From Geoglobus acetivorans (lineage in GTDB: Archaea > Halobacteriota > Archaeoglobi > Archaeoglobales > Archaeoglobaceae): a stretch of 64,000 bases of DNA. Below the pieces are notes generated by a model, which saw nothing but the letters and a program-made list of their open reading frames with translations, did no database searches and was not told the DNA's origin. This document shows positions 32,215-41,395 of the stretch, one piece after another (within the stretch, counting starts at the first letter, position 1; each line of letters begins with the position of its first letter). The DNA lies in the NCBI RefSeq assembly GCF_000789255.1, contig NZ_CP009552.1, positions 1,736,001-1,800,000 on the forward strand. Direction: 5' to 3'. The position numbers were made by a program, and so were the translations under genes.

Positions 32215-32637
32215 TTATTTAAGTTTTTCCAGCACAATTGCTGGACAGACTCTTTTTACTCCCTCGATCTTCCCTATGACATCTGAAATTATTCTGGTAA
32301 GCTCGTCTCCATCTTTTGCCCATATCTCGACCATTATCATGTGATCTCCGGTGGTGATGAACACGTTCCTTGCAAAATCGTACTCCTTCATCTTACTTGC
32401 GACATCAAGGAGTTTTTCCGGCTCTGTATCTATTCCAGTTAGAGAAACGGTATTGTACCCGAGAGCGGAGGGGTTGACCAGAGCAGTATAACCGGTGATT
32501 ATGTTTTTTTCCTCAAGATTTTTCAGCCTTTTTCTTACAGCTGCCTCAGTGATTCCTAGTTTTTTTGCAATCTTTGTGAGAGGGGTTCTGGCGTCTTTTG
32601 TGAGCATGTCGACTATTACTCTGTCCTTATCGTCCAT
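32215..32637 (-). CDS. Lrp/AsnC family regulator
   Basis: A 140-residue regulator. The AsnC-type helix-turn-helix is [27 protein letters not shown] (about 21-47), and the RAM ligand domain covers 60-140. A minus-strand TATA TTTTATAC lies near 32660-32667, just ahead of its start. It is divergent from rubrerythrin, with about 108 bases between starts, so it may control both. The ligand is probably an amino acid. Confidence 0.9.
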   Translation of the reverse strand: MDDKDRVIVDMLTKDARTPLTKIAKKLGITEAAVRKRLKNLEEKNIITGYTALVNPSALGYNTVSLTGIDTEPEKLLDVASKMKEYDFARNVFITTGDHMIMVEIWAKDGDELTRIISDVIGKIEGVKRVCPAIVLEKLK

Positions 32638-32745
32638 ACGTTTATTTTATTGGCTTAGTATAAAATCTTTTCCCGTAGATACATTGTGAGAAAAACATTT
32701 TTAACATCTTCGAACCAGTTCTGTATGGTGGTTTATGTGAGGGGA

Positions 32746-33237
32746 ATGACAGAGAAATTCCTGAATGATGCCTTTGCAGGTGAAAGTCAGGCCCATATGA
32801 AATACCTGATTTTTGCAAACAGAGCAAGAAAAGAGGGTTTTGAAAATGTTGCAAGACTTTTTGAAGCAATAGCTTTTGCGGAGTTCGTGCATGCAAGGAA
32901 CCATTTTGAAGCGCTTGGCAATGTAAAGGATACGGCAGAAAATCTGCAGGTTGCAGTGGATGGAGAGGACTGGGAGAGTGAGGAAATGTATCCTGCATAC
33001 CGGGCCGTTGCAGAGCTTCAGAATGAAAGCAGGGCAATAAGAAGTATTGATTTCGCACTCCAGGCGGAAAAAATTCACTCGGAATTTTATGCACAGGCTA
33101 AGCGAGCAGTTGAGAGTGGCAGGGACATTGAGATCGGGGAAATATACATTTGCGAGATTTGCGGCTACACAGCAGATTCGAAGGTGGAGAGGTGTCCAAT
33201 TTGCGGTGCAGGCTCTGAAAGGTTCAGGAGATTCTGA
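32746..33237 (+). CDS. Rubrerythrin
   Basis: About 163 residues from ATG 32746 (MTEKFLNDAFAGES). ATG 32725 and 32686 are in frame, but the family start favours 32746. The diiron helices carry GESQAHMKY and AEFVHARNHFEAL, then NESRAI and AEKIHSEFYAQA, so the ExxH pattern is complete. A rubredoxin-like C-terminal domain holds CEICGYTADSKVERCPICG. It reduces peroxides in anaerobes, taking electrons via rubredoxin or NAD(P)H systems. Confidence 0.9.
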   Translation: MTEKFLNDAFAGESQAHMKYLIFANRARKEGFENVARLFEAIAFAEFVHARNHFEALGNVKDTAENLQVAVDGEDWESEEMYPAYRAVAELQNESRAIRSIDFALQAEKIHSEFYAQAKRAVESGRDIEIGEIYICEICGYTADSKVERCPICGAGSERFRRF

Positions 33238-33300
33238 CTCTGGTGGTCTCATCTGTCACTCGCTGAAAGGGTTTTTATTACGCATAACTGATTTAATCTC

Positions 33301-34041
33301 ATGCAGGATGCTCTCTATCTCTCAATTGCCAGCACAATCCTTGTAAGTCTGCTTTCACTTGTGGGAATTTTCACACTGATTCTTAAGAGAGATTCATTCT
33401 GGAACCTTGTTTTTCTTCTTGTAAGTTTTGCAGCAGGAGTTCTGATCGGGGCATCCTTTCTCCATCTGCTGCCAGAGGCGATAGAGCTTTCTGGAGTGGA
33501 AAGTGCGATAGATTATTTCCTTGTCGGGTTTGTATCTTTTTATCTTCTTGAGAGGGTGCTTAGGTGGAGGCACTGTCATGAGGATGAATGCAATGTTCAT
33601 CCCATGTCCCATCTTGCCCTTTTTGGAGACAGCATTCACAATTTTATTGATGGTGTTGTTATAGCTGTGGCCTATGTTACCGATATAAATCTCGGGATAC
33701 TGACCACGATTGCAGTCATATCACACGAAATACCTCAGGAACTTGGGGATTTTGGAATACTCGTTTTTGGTGGATTTTCGGTAAGAAAAGCGCTTGTTTA
33801 TAATTTTCTCACGGCTCTTACAGCGGTGCTGGGAGCCATATTTGGATACTTTGCTGTGGCGGAGAAATTTCTTCCGATTGTAGTAGCTTTCGCTGCCGGG
33901 AACTTCACATACATTGCAACAAGCGATCTGATTCCTGAACTGCACAAGGAAACTGACTCTGGAAAATCTCTGCTCAGCTTTGTTATATTCATCGCAGGAC
34001 TTCTGCTCGTTTATGCCATGGGAAATCTCCATGCACACTGA
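33301..34041 (+). CDS. ZIP family metal transporter
   Basis: A 246-residue, roughly eight-span membrane protein. HNFIDGVVIA and SHEIPQELGDF carry the histidines and acids of the binuclear metal site in helices IV and V. A His/Cys-rich cytosolic loop (WRHCHEDECNVHP) between helices III and IV is typical. TATA-like TTTTATTA near 33270 fits a leaderless start. Substrate is zinc or another divalent cation. Confidence 0.9.
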   Translation: MQDALYLSIASTILVSLLSLVGIFTLILKRDSFWNLVFLLVSFAAGVLIGASFLHLLPEAIELSGVESAIDYFLVGFVSFYLLERVLRWRHCHEDECNVHPMSHLALFGDSIHNFIDGVVIAVAYVTDINLGILTTIAVISHEIPQELGDFGILVFGGFSVRKALVYNFLTALTAVLGAIFGYFAVAEKFLPIVVAFAAGNFTYIATSDLIPELHKETDSGKSLLSFVIFIAGLLLVYAMGNLHAH

Positions 34042-34159
34042 AAACTTTTCTGAGATCTCTGCACACTTGCCCGAATTTTTCTTTTTAATCTTCCTGGCAA
34101 TTCTGGTAAAGCGAGGGTGTTATTTTATTGCTTACAAGTCTGACTGAGCAGATGCTGTT

Positions 34160-35071
34160 TTAAAGCATAATTTTTCCAGCAGAAGCGAGCATGTTGGAGT
34201 CCACGAGTTTTCCACTGTTCTTTAGATTTTCAGCAACTCTGATCGCTCTTTCAAGCATTTTCAGAATCCTTTCCCTGTCCTCTGGCAGTCTTCCTGAAAC
34301 ACCTGTGTAAAAGGGTGGTCCGTTTTCACTCCAGAGATAGTTTGATACGTGGTCTGAGAACAGCAGTGTCTCACACTCAATATTCTCGATCAGGAGCTTC
34401 ACCTCTTTCAGCCTCAGTACTGGATCAAGAGGCTCGTAAATTCCTTTTTTCATTCTGTTCCAGAGGATCGTGTTGGGTATGACTGTGATGCTTCTCAATC
34501 TGACGAAATCCGGGCCTATTTTGTTGATCGCTTTGGCACTGTTCAGTGCATGCTGTTCCCATTTCCCAGTTATGCCGGACAGAATATAGAGAGATATCTC
34601 AAATCCAGCCTTTTTTGCCTTCTTTCCTCCCTCTATAGCTTCTTTCGAGCTAATGCCTTTCTTTATCATCTCGAGAGTCCCATCATCTCCGGATTCAAGG
34701 CCGAAATGGAGTCTTGTCAAACCAGAGTCCCTTATTTCTCTGAGATCCTTCAGGCTCATCGAGTTTGCCGTTTTCAGCCTTGCGTAGCTTGTAATTCTTT
34801 CCGGATTCAGCTTTTCAACAGCGAATTTTGTGATTTCAATGAGGTCGGGATGAACAAGGTTATCGGAATCCCCAAAAAATACTGTTCTCGACTTTGAAAA
34901 CTCTGAAGCTACGGTTATGTCTCTTTTTATCTCCTCTGTGTCTCTTATAATGAATCTCTCGGTTTTGTACATCCCGCAGAATGCACACCTGTTCCAGGGA
35001 CAGCCACGGGTAACCCTTATGAGTGTGCTGTTCGCCTCGCTGGGCGGCCTGTATGGTGGAAAGTCTATCAT
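34160..35071 (-). CDS. Radical SAM protein (Elp3/MiaB-like)
   Basis: A 303-residue protein. TRGCPWNRCAFCGMYK (about 22-37) holds the cluster cysteines in C-x4-C-x2-C spacing. The barrel continues with FGDSDNLV, LHFGLESGDDGTLEMIKKG (family Elp3-like glutamate strand) and LYILSGITG. There is no N-terminal cobalamin or C-terminal TRAM domain. The substrate is unknown. It stands alone between the ZIP gene and tRNA-Gly. Confidence 0.85.
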   Translation of the reverse strand: MIDFPPYRPPSEANSTLIRVTRGCPWNRCAFCGMYKTERFIIRDTEEIKRDITVASEFSKSRTVFFGDSDNLVHPDLIEITKFAVEKLNPERITSYARLKTANSMSLKDLREIRDSGLTRLHFGLESGDDGTLEMIKKGISSKEAIEGGKKAKKAGFEISLYILSGITGKWEQHALNSAKAINKIGPDFVRLRSITVIPNTILWNRMKKGIYEPLDPVLRLKEVKLLIENIECETLLFSDHVSNYLWSENGPPFYTGVSGRLPEDRERILKMLERAIRVAENLKNSGKLVDSNMLASAGKIML

Positions 35072-35218
35072 TGGTTGTAAGTTTTGTAATGGGAGTATTT
35101 TAATCTAAGGTGGTTTACTGTACGGGATTATCGGTCAGTTGGAAAATGAATGAGTCCCTTTATGAATCACCTTAAAACAGAAGGCTTGTTTGTTCAGTGC
35201 AAAAACAAAATTACTCAG

Positions 35219-35289
35219 TGCGCGGGCCGGGATTTGAACCCGGGCTAACGCCTCGGAAGGGCGTTGTCCTACCACTAGACTACCCGCGC
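35219..35289 (-). tRNA. tRNA-Gly (anticodon TCC)
   Basis: Read on the minus strand, GCGCGGG pairs with CCCGCGC, the anticodon stem ACGCC/GGCGT holds CTTCCGA (anticodon TCC), and the T arm has GTTCAAAT. The discriminator is A, with no encoded CCA. Its promoter must lie in 35290-35344, which the adjacent IS left intact. Confidence 0.95.
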
Positions 35290-35332
35290 AGCAGCAAAAT
35301 CCCTTTCAGCGATTTGCTTAAAAAAAGTTTCG

Positions 35333-35344
35333 GTCTCAGAGTCC
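35333..35344 (+). repeat. Target-site duplication, left copy
   Basis: GTCTCAGAGTCC directly abuts the left end of the IS481 element. The right copy is identical. Because the next bases also match partly (TG), the duplication could be read as 12 to 15 bases. Confidence 0.85.
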
Positions 35345-36310
35345 TGTTGTCTTTTCCCGAAATTATTTCCCACTTCAACAAACCCCCATGTGAAACTTGA
35401 CGAGAAAGCGATAAAATGGATTATCAGAGAGAAAGAGAAGGGTACACCGACAAAGGAGATAGCAGAGATCGAAAACATAACACCAAGAAGAGTAAATCAG
35501 ATCTACAAGCAATACAAAGATACTGGAGAAATACCAAAGCCAAAGAAACCAGGTAGACCTAAAAAAGAACTATCAGAAGAAGAAATAGAAGCCATAAAAG
35601 AAGCCTATGAAGAGTACAGGTGTAATGCAGTAGTTCTCCAAACAATCTTAAAGGAAAGAGGTTACAGAATAAGCAAGAACAAAATACACGAAGTGTTGAG
35701 AATGAACGGCTATGCTAAGGAGGAGAAGAACAAGAAAAAGCGTAAAAAGTGGATAAGGTATGAGAGAAAGCACTCTATGGAATTATGGCATGCAGACTGG
35801 TTTTTCTATAACGGGAAGTGGATAATTGCTTATCTGGACGATGCTTCCCGTCTGATTACTGGTTACGGAGTATTTGATAAAGCAACATCTGAGAATGCCA
35901 TAAAAGTGCTAAAAGAAGCCATGGATGATTATGGCAGGCCGGAATCAATCCTGACGGATAGAGGTACTCAGTTCTACGCATCTGCAGGGGAGAAGAAGGC
36001 TAAAGGAGTATCTAAATTTGAGAAATTCCTTGCAGAGAATGAAATTAAGCATATTGTGGGTAGGGTGAATCACCCACAAACGAATGGAAAGATAGAGAGG
36101 TTCTATGGAACGCTGGAAGCTAAAATCAAGTATTTCGATACAGTAGATGAATTCATGGAGTGGTACAATCACAAAAGACCCCACATGAGTCTCAACTTAG
36201 ATGAACTGGAGACTCCCTATAAAGCATTTTTGAGAAAGTTGACTCCTGAGAGAATATTGAGTTATTCGTGGAGGTGGTTTGATGGTGGGAAATGATTTTA
36301 GGAAACTACA
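35345..36310 (+). mobile_element. IS481-family insertion sequence, complete
   Basis: The element is 966 bases. Its ends begin TGT on both strands: the left end (35345-35373) and the reverse of the right end (36285-36310) share a 5' TGT, a TTCC block and the final ATTTCCCAC. It is flanked by an exact 12-base target duplication. Size and ends resemble the ISA0963 group of Archaeoglobus. It looks recent, with an intact transposase and no decay. Confidence 0.9.
35390..36295 (+). CDS. IS481-family transposase
   Basis: A 301-residue protein from GTG 35390. Residues 1-110 contain two helix-turn-helix units (TKEIAEIENITPRRVNQIY and an IS481-type LQTILKERGYRISKNKIHEVL). The integrase core has Asp136 (HADWFF), Asp190 (ILTDRGTQF) and Glu236 (NGKIERFYG), the DDE triad. 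The C-terminus has NHKRPHMSL. All catalytic parts are present, so it should be active. Confidence 0.92.
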   Translation: MKLDEKAIKWIIREKEKGTPTKEIAEIENITPRRVNQIYKQYKDTGEIPKPKKPGRPKKELSEEEIEAIKEAYEEYRCNAVVLQTILKERGYRISKNKIHEVLRMNGYAKEEKNKKKRKKWIRYERKHSMELWHADWFFYNGKWIIAYLDDASRLITGYGVFDKATSENAIKVLKEAMDDYGRPESILTDRGTQFYASAGEKKAKGVSKFEKFLAENEIKHIVGRVNHPQTNGKIERFYGTLEAKIKYFDTVDEFMEWYNHKRPHMSLNLDELETPYKAFLRKLTPERILSYSWRWFDGGK

Positions 36311-36322
36311 GTCTCAGAGTCC
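36311..36322 (+). repeat. Target-site duplication, right copy
   Basis: GTCTCAGAGTCC follows the right end of the IS481 element and matches the left flank exactly. Confidence 0.85.
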
Positions 36323-36442
36323 TGTCCTTTTTTGATCGCAGCTGTTAGCACATGGTCGAAAGCTGCTTTATATTTGGCACCAATTAATGATTAATAGTTG
36401 CAGAAACATAGTATACCTGAGAAAGTTTGTGGGGAAGGGAAA

Positions 36443-37177
36443 ATGAATCTGAAGAAGGTAATCTTAAGGCTCTGGCATCCAGATTGCTGGTCAATTGAAT
36501 CGACAAAAGATCATCCGGGAATATGTCTGGTAACAAAGGGCGTATTCAAGCTTGAGAGAGAGGTGAGGGCAAACTTTCACCTCAGTGCGGAGAGTTATGA
36601 TGTTCTGAAAAGCTACATGAAGGATATGGAGAATTACAGAAAATACGCGAAGGAGATTTACGTTATAGGTAAAAGCGATCTGGAGGCCGACATACATGCC
36701 CGTTTTCCTGCACACACCACATTCTACGACAAGGTGTTCTCTCTCGAATTCATGCCAATGCGAGTTTCGATATCTGGCGGGTTTGAGTACTGGACGATAC
36801 TCATAGACGAAGAAAGGTTGAGCGACACACTCAACCGACTTCTGGAGATTGAGGGAATTAAGGTGGATGTGCTGAGCATTTCGAATCTCAAATCCTTTGA
36901 AGATGAGGAGGAAGAGGACATTGTGGGGCAAATCTCGAGAAAGCTTTCAATGAAACAGAAAAGGGTGCTTGTTGAGGCTTTCAGAAAGGGATATTTTGAG
37001 TGGCCGAGAAAAACGAGTGTTGATGAGCTGGCCAAAAGCTTCGGAATAGCAAAATCCACATGTCTTCATCATCTCAGAATTGCGGAGTCCAAAATTGTGA
37101 AAAGATTTGTGGAGGAACTCAGAGACAGGGAACCGCATCTTGCTGACAGGGCTTCTGCAGCAAAACATCTTTTTTAA
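36443..37177 (+). CDS. HTH_10 (bacterio-opsin activator-like) regulator
   Basis: About 244 residues from ATG 36443 after GGGGAAGGG. The in-frame start at 36398 lies near the transcription start expected from TATA-like TTTATATTT (36368-36376). The C-terminal HTH_10 domain is RKLSMKQKRVLVEAFRKGYF followed by TSVDELAKSFGIAKSTCLHHLR. The N-terminal two thirds is a sensor-like domain of unknown ligand. It sits 94 bases ahead of the ferredoxin oxidoreductase operon and is its likely activator. Confidence 0.85.
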   Translation: MNLKKVILRLWHPDCWSIESTKDHPGICLVTKGVFKLEREVRANFHLSAESYDVLKSYMKDMENYRKYAKEIYVIGKSDLEADIHARFPAHTTFYDKVFSLEFMPMRVSISGGFEYWTILIDEERLSDTLNRLLEIEGIKVDVLSISNLKSFEDEEEEDIVGQISRKLSMKQKRVLVEAFRKGYFEWPRKTSVDELAKSFGIAKSTCLHHLRIAESKIVKRFVEELRDREPHLADRASAAKHLF

Positions 37178-37271
37178 TATTTTTTTAAAAATAAAACCGG
37201 ATATTAAAAACTATCATGATTTATTGTTATGTTATATAGGTATGGGCACAGAGATAATAATGTGATGGGAT

Positions 37272-38162
37272 ATGCAGGAAGATGATGAGGTGGTGGAAGG
37301 AGTACGGTGGGAAATCCGTTTTCATGGAAGAGGTGGTCAGGGAGCAGTAACTGCATCTCTACTCCTTGCAGAAGCTGCATTTCGGTGCGGATACTATTCT
37401 CAATCCATTCCGTTTTTCGGGGCTGAGAGAAGGGGTGCTCCGGTGCTTGCCTTTACGAGGATATCTGAAGAAGAGGTACTTGAGAGGAGCCAGATATACT
37501 CTCCTGATTGCGTCATTGTACTTGATCCGGTACTGCCAGGTACTGTGGATGTTTTCAGCGGGTTGAAGAATGGAGGGATTGCAGTAATTAACACCGCAGA
37601 TGCCCCGGAGAAGTTTGAATTCCATCAAAATGCTCTGACGATATGCACCGTTGATGCCGTGGATATTGCAATTCGAAATAATCTGGTGGTTTCAGGCACG
37701 CCTGTTGTTAACATACCTCTGCTCGGCGCTTTTTTGAGGGTGTTTTCCCGGATTCCACCAGAGATTACCGAGGATGTGGTAAGAGAAAGGTTCAGAAGAA
37801 ACTGGAAGGCCAATGTCAGGGCCATGTGGGAGGGATACGAAAATGCTGTAGTCAGGAAGGTGAGAGGGTCTGGAAAAATGATGGACCGGGAGAGTAAAGG
37901 CAGTATTGCAGTTCGGATTCCTGTTTCAAAACCGGTAAAAGGTGTGGCAGGCAGGACATTGATATGGAGAGATTTTGTGCCTGAGATCGACTTCAGCAGA
38001 TGTACTGGTTGCCTGAACTGCTGGCTTCACTGTCCGGAAAGCGCAATTCTGAGGGATGGGAGGGAAGTGAGGATAGACTATGATTTCTGCAAAGGGTGTC
38101 TTGTGTGCAGTTCAGTCTGCCCGAAGACTGCAATAAGCGTTGCAAGGGAGGTGATAAGGTGA
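37272..38162 (+). CDS. 2-oxoacid:ferredoxin oxidoreductase, fused gamma and delta subunits
   Basis: A 296-residue fusion. Residues 12-190 are the gamma subunit (RFHGRGGQGAVTASLLLAEA, PFFGAERRGAPVLAF). Residues about 235-296 are the delta ferredoxin domain with two [4Fe-4S] motifs: CTGCLNCWLHCPES and CKGCLVCSSVCPKT. The order gamma-delta, alpha, beta is that of POR and VOR operons. TATA-like TTATATAGG (37231-37239) lies upstream. The enzyme decarboxylates a 2-oxoacid to acyl-CoA and reduces ferredoxin. Confidence 0.92.
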   Translation: MQEDDEVVEGVRWEIRFHGRGGQGAVTASLLLAEAAFRCGYYSQSIPFFGAERRGAPVLAFTRISEEEVLERSQIYSPDCVIVLDPVLPGTVDVFSGLKNGGIAVINTADAPEKFEFHQNALTICTVDAVDIAIRNNLVVSGTPVVNIPLLGAFLRVFSRIPPEITEDVVRERFRRNWKANVRAMWEGYENAVVRKVRGSGKMMDRESKGSIAVRIPVSKPVKGVAGRTLIWRDFVPEIDFSRCTGCLNCWLHCPESAILRDGREVRIDYDFCKGCLVCSSVCPKTAISVAREVIR

Positions 38163-39298
38163 TGGAAAGGAAACTGATTACCGGGAACCAGGCTGCAGCA
38201 CTCGCTGCAAGAGATTCCGGTGTTGAGGTTGTGGCCGCATACCCAATCACTCCCTCAACACCGGTTGTGGAGGAGATTGCCAGGATGGTGGAGTCAGGGG
38301 AGATGGATGCAAGGCTGATCCTGGTTGAATCGGAACATTCGGCAATGGCAGCCTGTATAGGCGCTTCCGCTTCAGGTTCACGTGTATTCACAGCCACCTC
38401 AAGTCATGGGCTGGCATACATGCACGAACTTCTGCATTATGCAGCAAATGCCAGAACTCCCGTTGTTATGGCTGTTGCAAATCGAGCCATTGGGCCGGGA
38501 TGGAATATATGGGCGGATCTTGGTGATACAATGTCCCAGAGAGATACGGGCTGGATTCAGTTCTATTGCAGTAACAACCAGGAGATATATGATACAGTAG
38601 TTATGGCCTACCGGGTGGCAGAGGACAGGCGAGTCCTTCTCCCGGCCATGGTGTGCTATGATGGCTTCGTCCTGTCCCACACCGCAATGCCTGTGGTAAC
38701 GGGAATAGGCAAATTTCTGGAAGAATACAGAGCGCCCTGGAAGATGGATTTCGATGAGCCTGAAACATTCGGAAACATACTTTCTTCAGATTACTACATG
38801 GAACTCAGAAAGGACATCTTTGAATCGCACATAAGGGCGATCAAGGTCATTAAAAAAACCGAAGAGGCGTTCGAGTCTCTTACAGGGAGACACACACCTC
38901 TTCTGCTGGAAAAGTACATGCTTGATGATGCTGAGGTGGCAATAGTGGCCATCGGAGCAATAGCTTCAGAGTCAAAAATTGCGGTTAAACGATTGAGACG
39001 GGAGGGTAAGAAGGTTGGGCTGCTCAGAATCAGGTGTTTCAGGCCTTTTCCCTCGACTGATGTTGTTGAAGCCCTTGAGGGTGTTGATACAGCGGTGGTT
39101 GTTGACAGGTCAATAAGCCCGGGACATGAAGGACAGCTTTTTTCTGAAATAAAGTCTGCCCTGTACAATTCCAGGAAGCGCCCGGAGATTCTTGGAAAGG
39201 TTGCTGGCCTGGGAGGGAGAGATGTAACATTTCGGGCTATTGAAAAGGCTGTGTGTGGGGGATTCCGTGATGGGTGGATTACCGAGGTGGTGGTATGA
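38162..39298 (+). CDS. 2-oxoacid:ferredoxin oxidoreductase, alpha subunit
   Basis: A 378-residue subunit from ATG 38162, overlapping the preceding stop by TGATG; the frame extends upstream but lies inside the delta domain. Family motifs are GNQAAALAARDSGVEVVAAYP, PITPSTPVVEEI, and ESEHSAMAACIGASASG. The domain II part includes TSSHGLAYMHE and NRAIGPGWNIWADLGDTMS, conserved in pyruvate and 2-oxoisovalerate oxidoreductases. It binds ThDP together with the beta subunit. Confidence 0.92.
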   Translation: MERKLITGNQAAALAARDSGVEVVAAYPITPSTPVVEEIARMVESGEMDARLILVESEHSAMAACIGASASGSRVFTATSSHGLAYMHELLHYAANARTPVVMAVANRAIGPGWNIWADLGDTMSQRDTGWIQFYCSNNQEIYDTVVMAYRVAEDRRVLLPAMVCYDGFVLSHTAMPVVTGIGKFLEEYRAPWKMDFDEPETFGNILSSDYYMELRKDIFESHIRAIKVIKKTEEAFESLTGRHTPLLLEKYMLDDAEVAIVAIGAIASESKIAVKRLRREGKKVGLLRIRCFRPFPSTDVVEALEGVDTAVVVDRSISPGHEGQLFSEIKSALYNSRKRPEILGKVAGLGGRDVTFRAIEKAVCGGFRDGWITEVVV

Positions 39299-40215
39299 AG
39301 ATATCCGATATTCCCGAGAGAGAATATCTTCTCCCTGGAAATGCTGCGTGTCATGGATGTGCTTCCTCGATGTGCCTTCGTACGGTCTTGAAGGCTGTTG
39401 GAAAAAGAACCGTGCTTGTTGTTCCAGCAAGCTGCACATCAGTCTATCAGGGCATGTTTCCCGGGTCTGCAATTGACGTTCCTGTATTTAACACAGTCTT
39501 CGCCGCCTCAGCGTCAACCGCTTCTGGAATTAAAGCTTCTCTTGAGAAAAAAGGCGTTGATGCTACAGTGGTTGTCTGGGCTGGCGATGGCGGAACGTAT
39601 GATATCGGTCTCCAGGCTCTATCTGCTGCTGCGGAGAGAAATGAGGACATCCTGTATGTGTGTTACAACAATGAGATGTATTCCAACACTGGAGTTCAGA
39701 GGAGCGGTGCCACACCTTACGGAGCCTGGACGACCACAACATGGAGCGGAAAAAGGGAGCATAGAAAAGATGTTGCCGAAATGATGGTCGCACATGATAT
39801 ACCCTACGTCGCAACCGCATCTGCAGGATATCTTACAGACCTCTACAAAAAAGTCAGAAAGGCAAAGAATGTGGAAGGTTTCAGGTATATTGAAATCCTG
39901 GCCCCCTGCCCTCCGGGGTGGAAATATCCGATGGACAGGACTGTCGAGATTGGTAGAATGGCTGTCGAAACGGGCATGTGGATTCTTTACGAGTACGAAA
40001 ACGGGGAATTCAGGTTAACGGGATTGAGCAAAGCAATTGCAGAGGGTAAAAGGGAGCTGAGGGATGTGGAGGAATATCTGTCCGCTCAGGGCAGGTTTGC
40101 CCATCTAAGCCGGAAGGATATCGAGGCAATTAGAGAATATGTGGAAAGAAAGTGGACCAGCCTTGCAAAACTGGCAGGTGGTGTGCATGCAGCTTCAGCA
40201 GAATTCTATGTTTGA
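39295..40215 (+). CDS. 2-oxoacid:ferredoxin oxidoreductase, beta subunit
   Basis: A 306-residue ThDP-binding subunit from ATG 39295, coupled to alpha by ATGA. The ThDP motif begins GDGGTYDIG and ends near NNEMYSNTG (GDG ... NN). NAACHGCASSMCLR holds the conserved cysteines that ligate a [4Fe-4S] cluster with the later Cys. YNNEMYSNTGVQRSGATP is close to the pyruvate and 2-oxoisovalerate members. Whether the substrate is pyruvate or a branched-chain 2-oxoacid cannot be told, but the neighbouring dehydrogenase favours branched-chain. Confidence 0.92.
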   Translation: MKISDIPEREYLLPGNAACHGCASSMCLRTVLKAVGKRTVLVVPASCTSVYQGMFPGSAIDVPVFNTVFAASASTASGIKASLEKKGVDATVVVWAGDGGTYDIGLQALSAAAERNEDILYVCYNNEMYSNTGVQRSGATPYGAWTTTTWSGKREHRKDVAEMMVAHDIPYVATASAGYLTDLYKKVRKAKNVEGFRYIEILAPCPPGWKYPMDRTVEIGRMAVETGMWILYEYENGEFRLTGLSKAIAEGKRELRDVEEYLSAQGRFAHLSRKDIEAIREYVERKWTSLAKLAGGVHAASAEFYV

Positions 40216-41287
40216 GATGATGGAGAGGGAAGATTTTGAGCAGATAGTATTTTTCCAGGACTCACATTCGGGGCTAAAGGCAATCGTCGTCATTCATGAC
40301 ACAACTCTCGGTCCCGCTCTCGGAGGGACGAGAATGTGGAACTACAGAAATGAGATCGAGGCGCTGAGGGATGTTATGAGACTTGCAAGAGCAATGACGT
40401 TCAAGGCTGCTGCAGCCGGACTGAATTTTGGAGGAGGAAAGGGAGTCATAATAGGCGATCCCAAACGAGACAAAAATGAAGTTCTACTGCGAAGTTACGG
40501 CAGGTTTGTGCAGTCTCTCGGGGGAAGGTACATAACAGCGGAAGATGCTGGAACGACTCTGGAAGATATGCGGGTTCTGATGAGTGAGACAGAGTATGTT
40601 ACCGGTGTTAACCTGGACCCGTCTCCATTTACTGCGTATGGGGTTTACTGTGGAATTAAAGCCTGCCTGGAATATGTCTTTGGAGATGGGAATGTTGAGG
40701 GTGTTCACGTTGCAGTTCAGGGAGTGGGCAAGGTTGGCAGCGAGCTGGTCAAACTCCTGCTTGAGAACGGAGCCAAGGTAACGGTAACCGATGTGGATAC
40801 TGAGAGGGTAAAGGAGGCAGTTAATCAGGGTGCAGAGTATGTAGATCCGGGGAAAATATACTCTGTAGAGTGCGATGTTTTCTCTCCCTGTGCGCTTGGA
40901 GGGATTATAAATGACAGCACAATCCGAAGGTTAAGGTGCAGCATTGTTGCCGGGGCCGCAAACAATCAGCTTGAGAACGAGAGTATGGGTGAGATGCTTT
41001 CGAGTCTCGGAATTCTATACGCTCCCGATTACATCATAAATGCAGGAGGTCTTATAACTGTGGCCCGTGAATATGAGTGTGCCAGGAGGTGTGAAACACT
41101 TAAAGAGCATGAGATATACAGGGAGGTCAGGAAAATAGGTGAACGGCTGAGAGAAATATTCAGGCTCAGCGAAGAAATCATTAACAGCTCGGGAAAGAGG
41201 GTCTCAACTGTGAAAGCAGCGGATATTTTTGCTATGCGCAGGATAGACGGGATAAGGTGTCTGAGAAGAATATATCTGCCACATTGA
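40208..41287 (+). CDS. Glu/Leu/Phe/Val dehydrogenase
   Basis: About 359 residues, started at ATG 40208, which overlaps the preceding gene; ATG 40217 is possible. The N-terminal domain has LGPALGGTRMWNY and the catalytic lysine region GLNFGGGKGVIIGDP. The NAD domain is QGVGKVGSELVKLLLENG, and FSPCALGGIINDSTI is the leucine/valine dehydrogenase signature. It oxidatively deaminates a branched amino acid to a 2-oxoacid, which the coupled oxidoreductase then converts to acyl-CoA. Confidence 0.85.
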   Translation: MFEMMEREDFEQIVFFQDSHSGLKAIVVIHDTTLGPALGGTRMWNYRNEIEALRDVMRLARAMTFKAAAAGLNFGGGKGVIIGDPKRDKNEVLLRSYGRFVQSLGGRYITAEDAGTTLEDMRVLMSETEYVTGVNLDPSPFTAYGVYCGIKACLEYVFGDGNVEGVHVAVQGVGKVGSELVKLLLENGAKVTVTDVDTERVKEAVNQGAEYVDPGKIYSVECDVFSPCALGGIINDSTIRRLRCSIVAGAANNQLENESMGEMLSSLGILYAPDYIINAGGLITVAREYECARRCETLKEHEIYREVRKIGERLREIFRLSEEIINSSGKRVSTVKAADIFAMRRIDGIRCLRRIYLPH

Positions 41288-41395
41288 TCGGTTCTTTTTA
41301 TTTTTATCCTTAATCAATATTGTCAGAACCTCTCGAAAGCGTCGGGCATACTTTTTTAAACTTTGCCAGAATAAAAAAGAGTGGGAGGTGATGAG

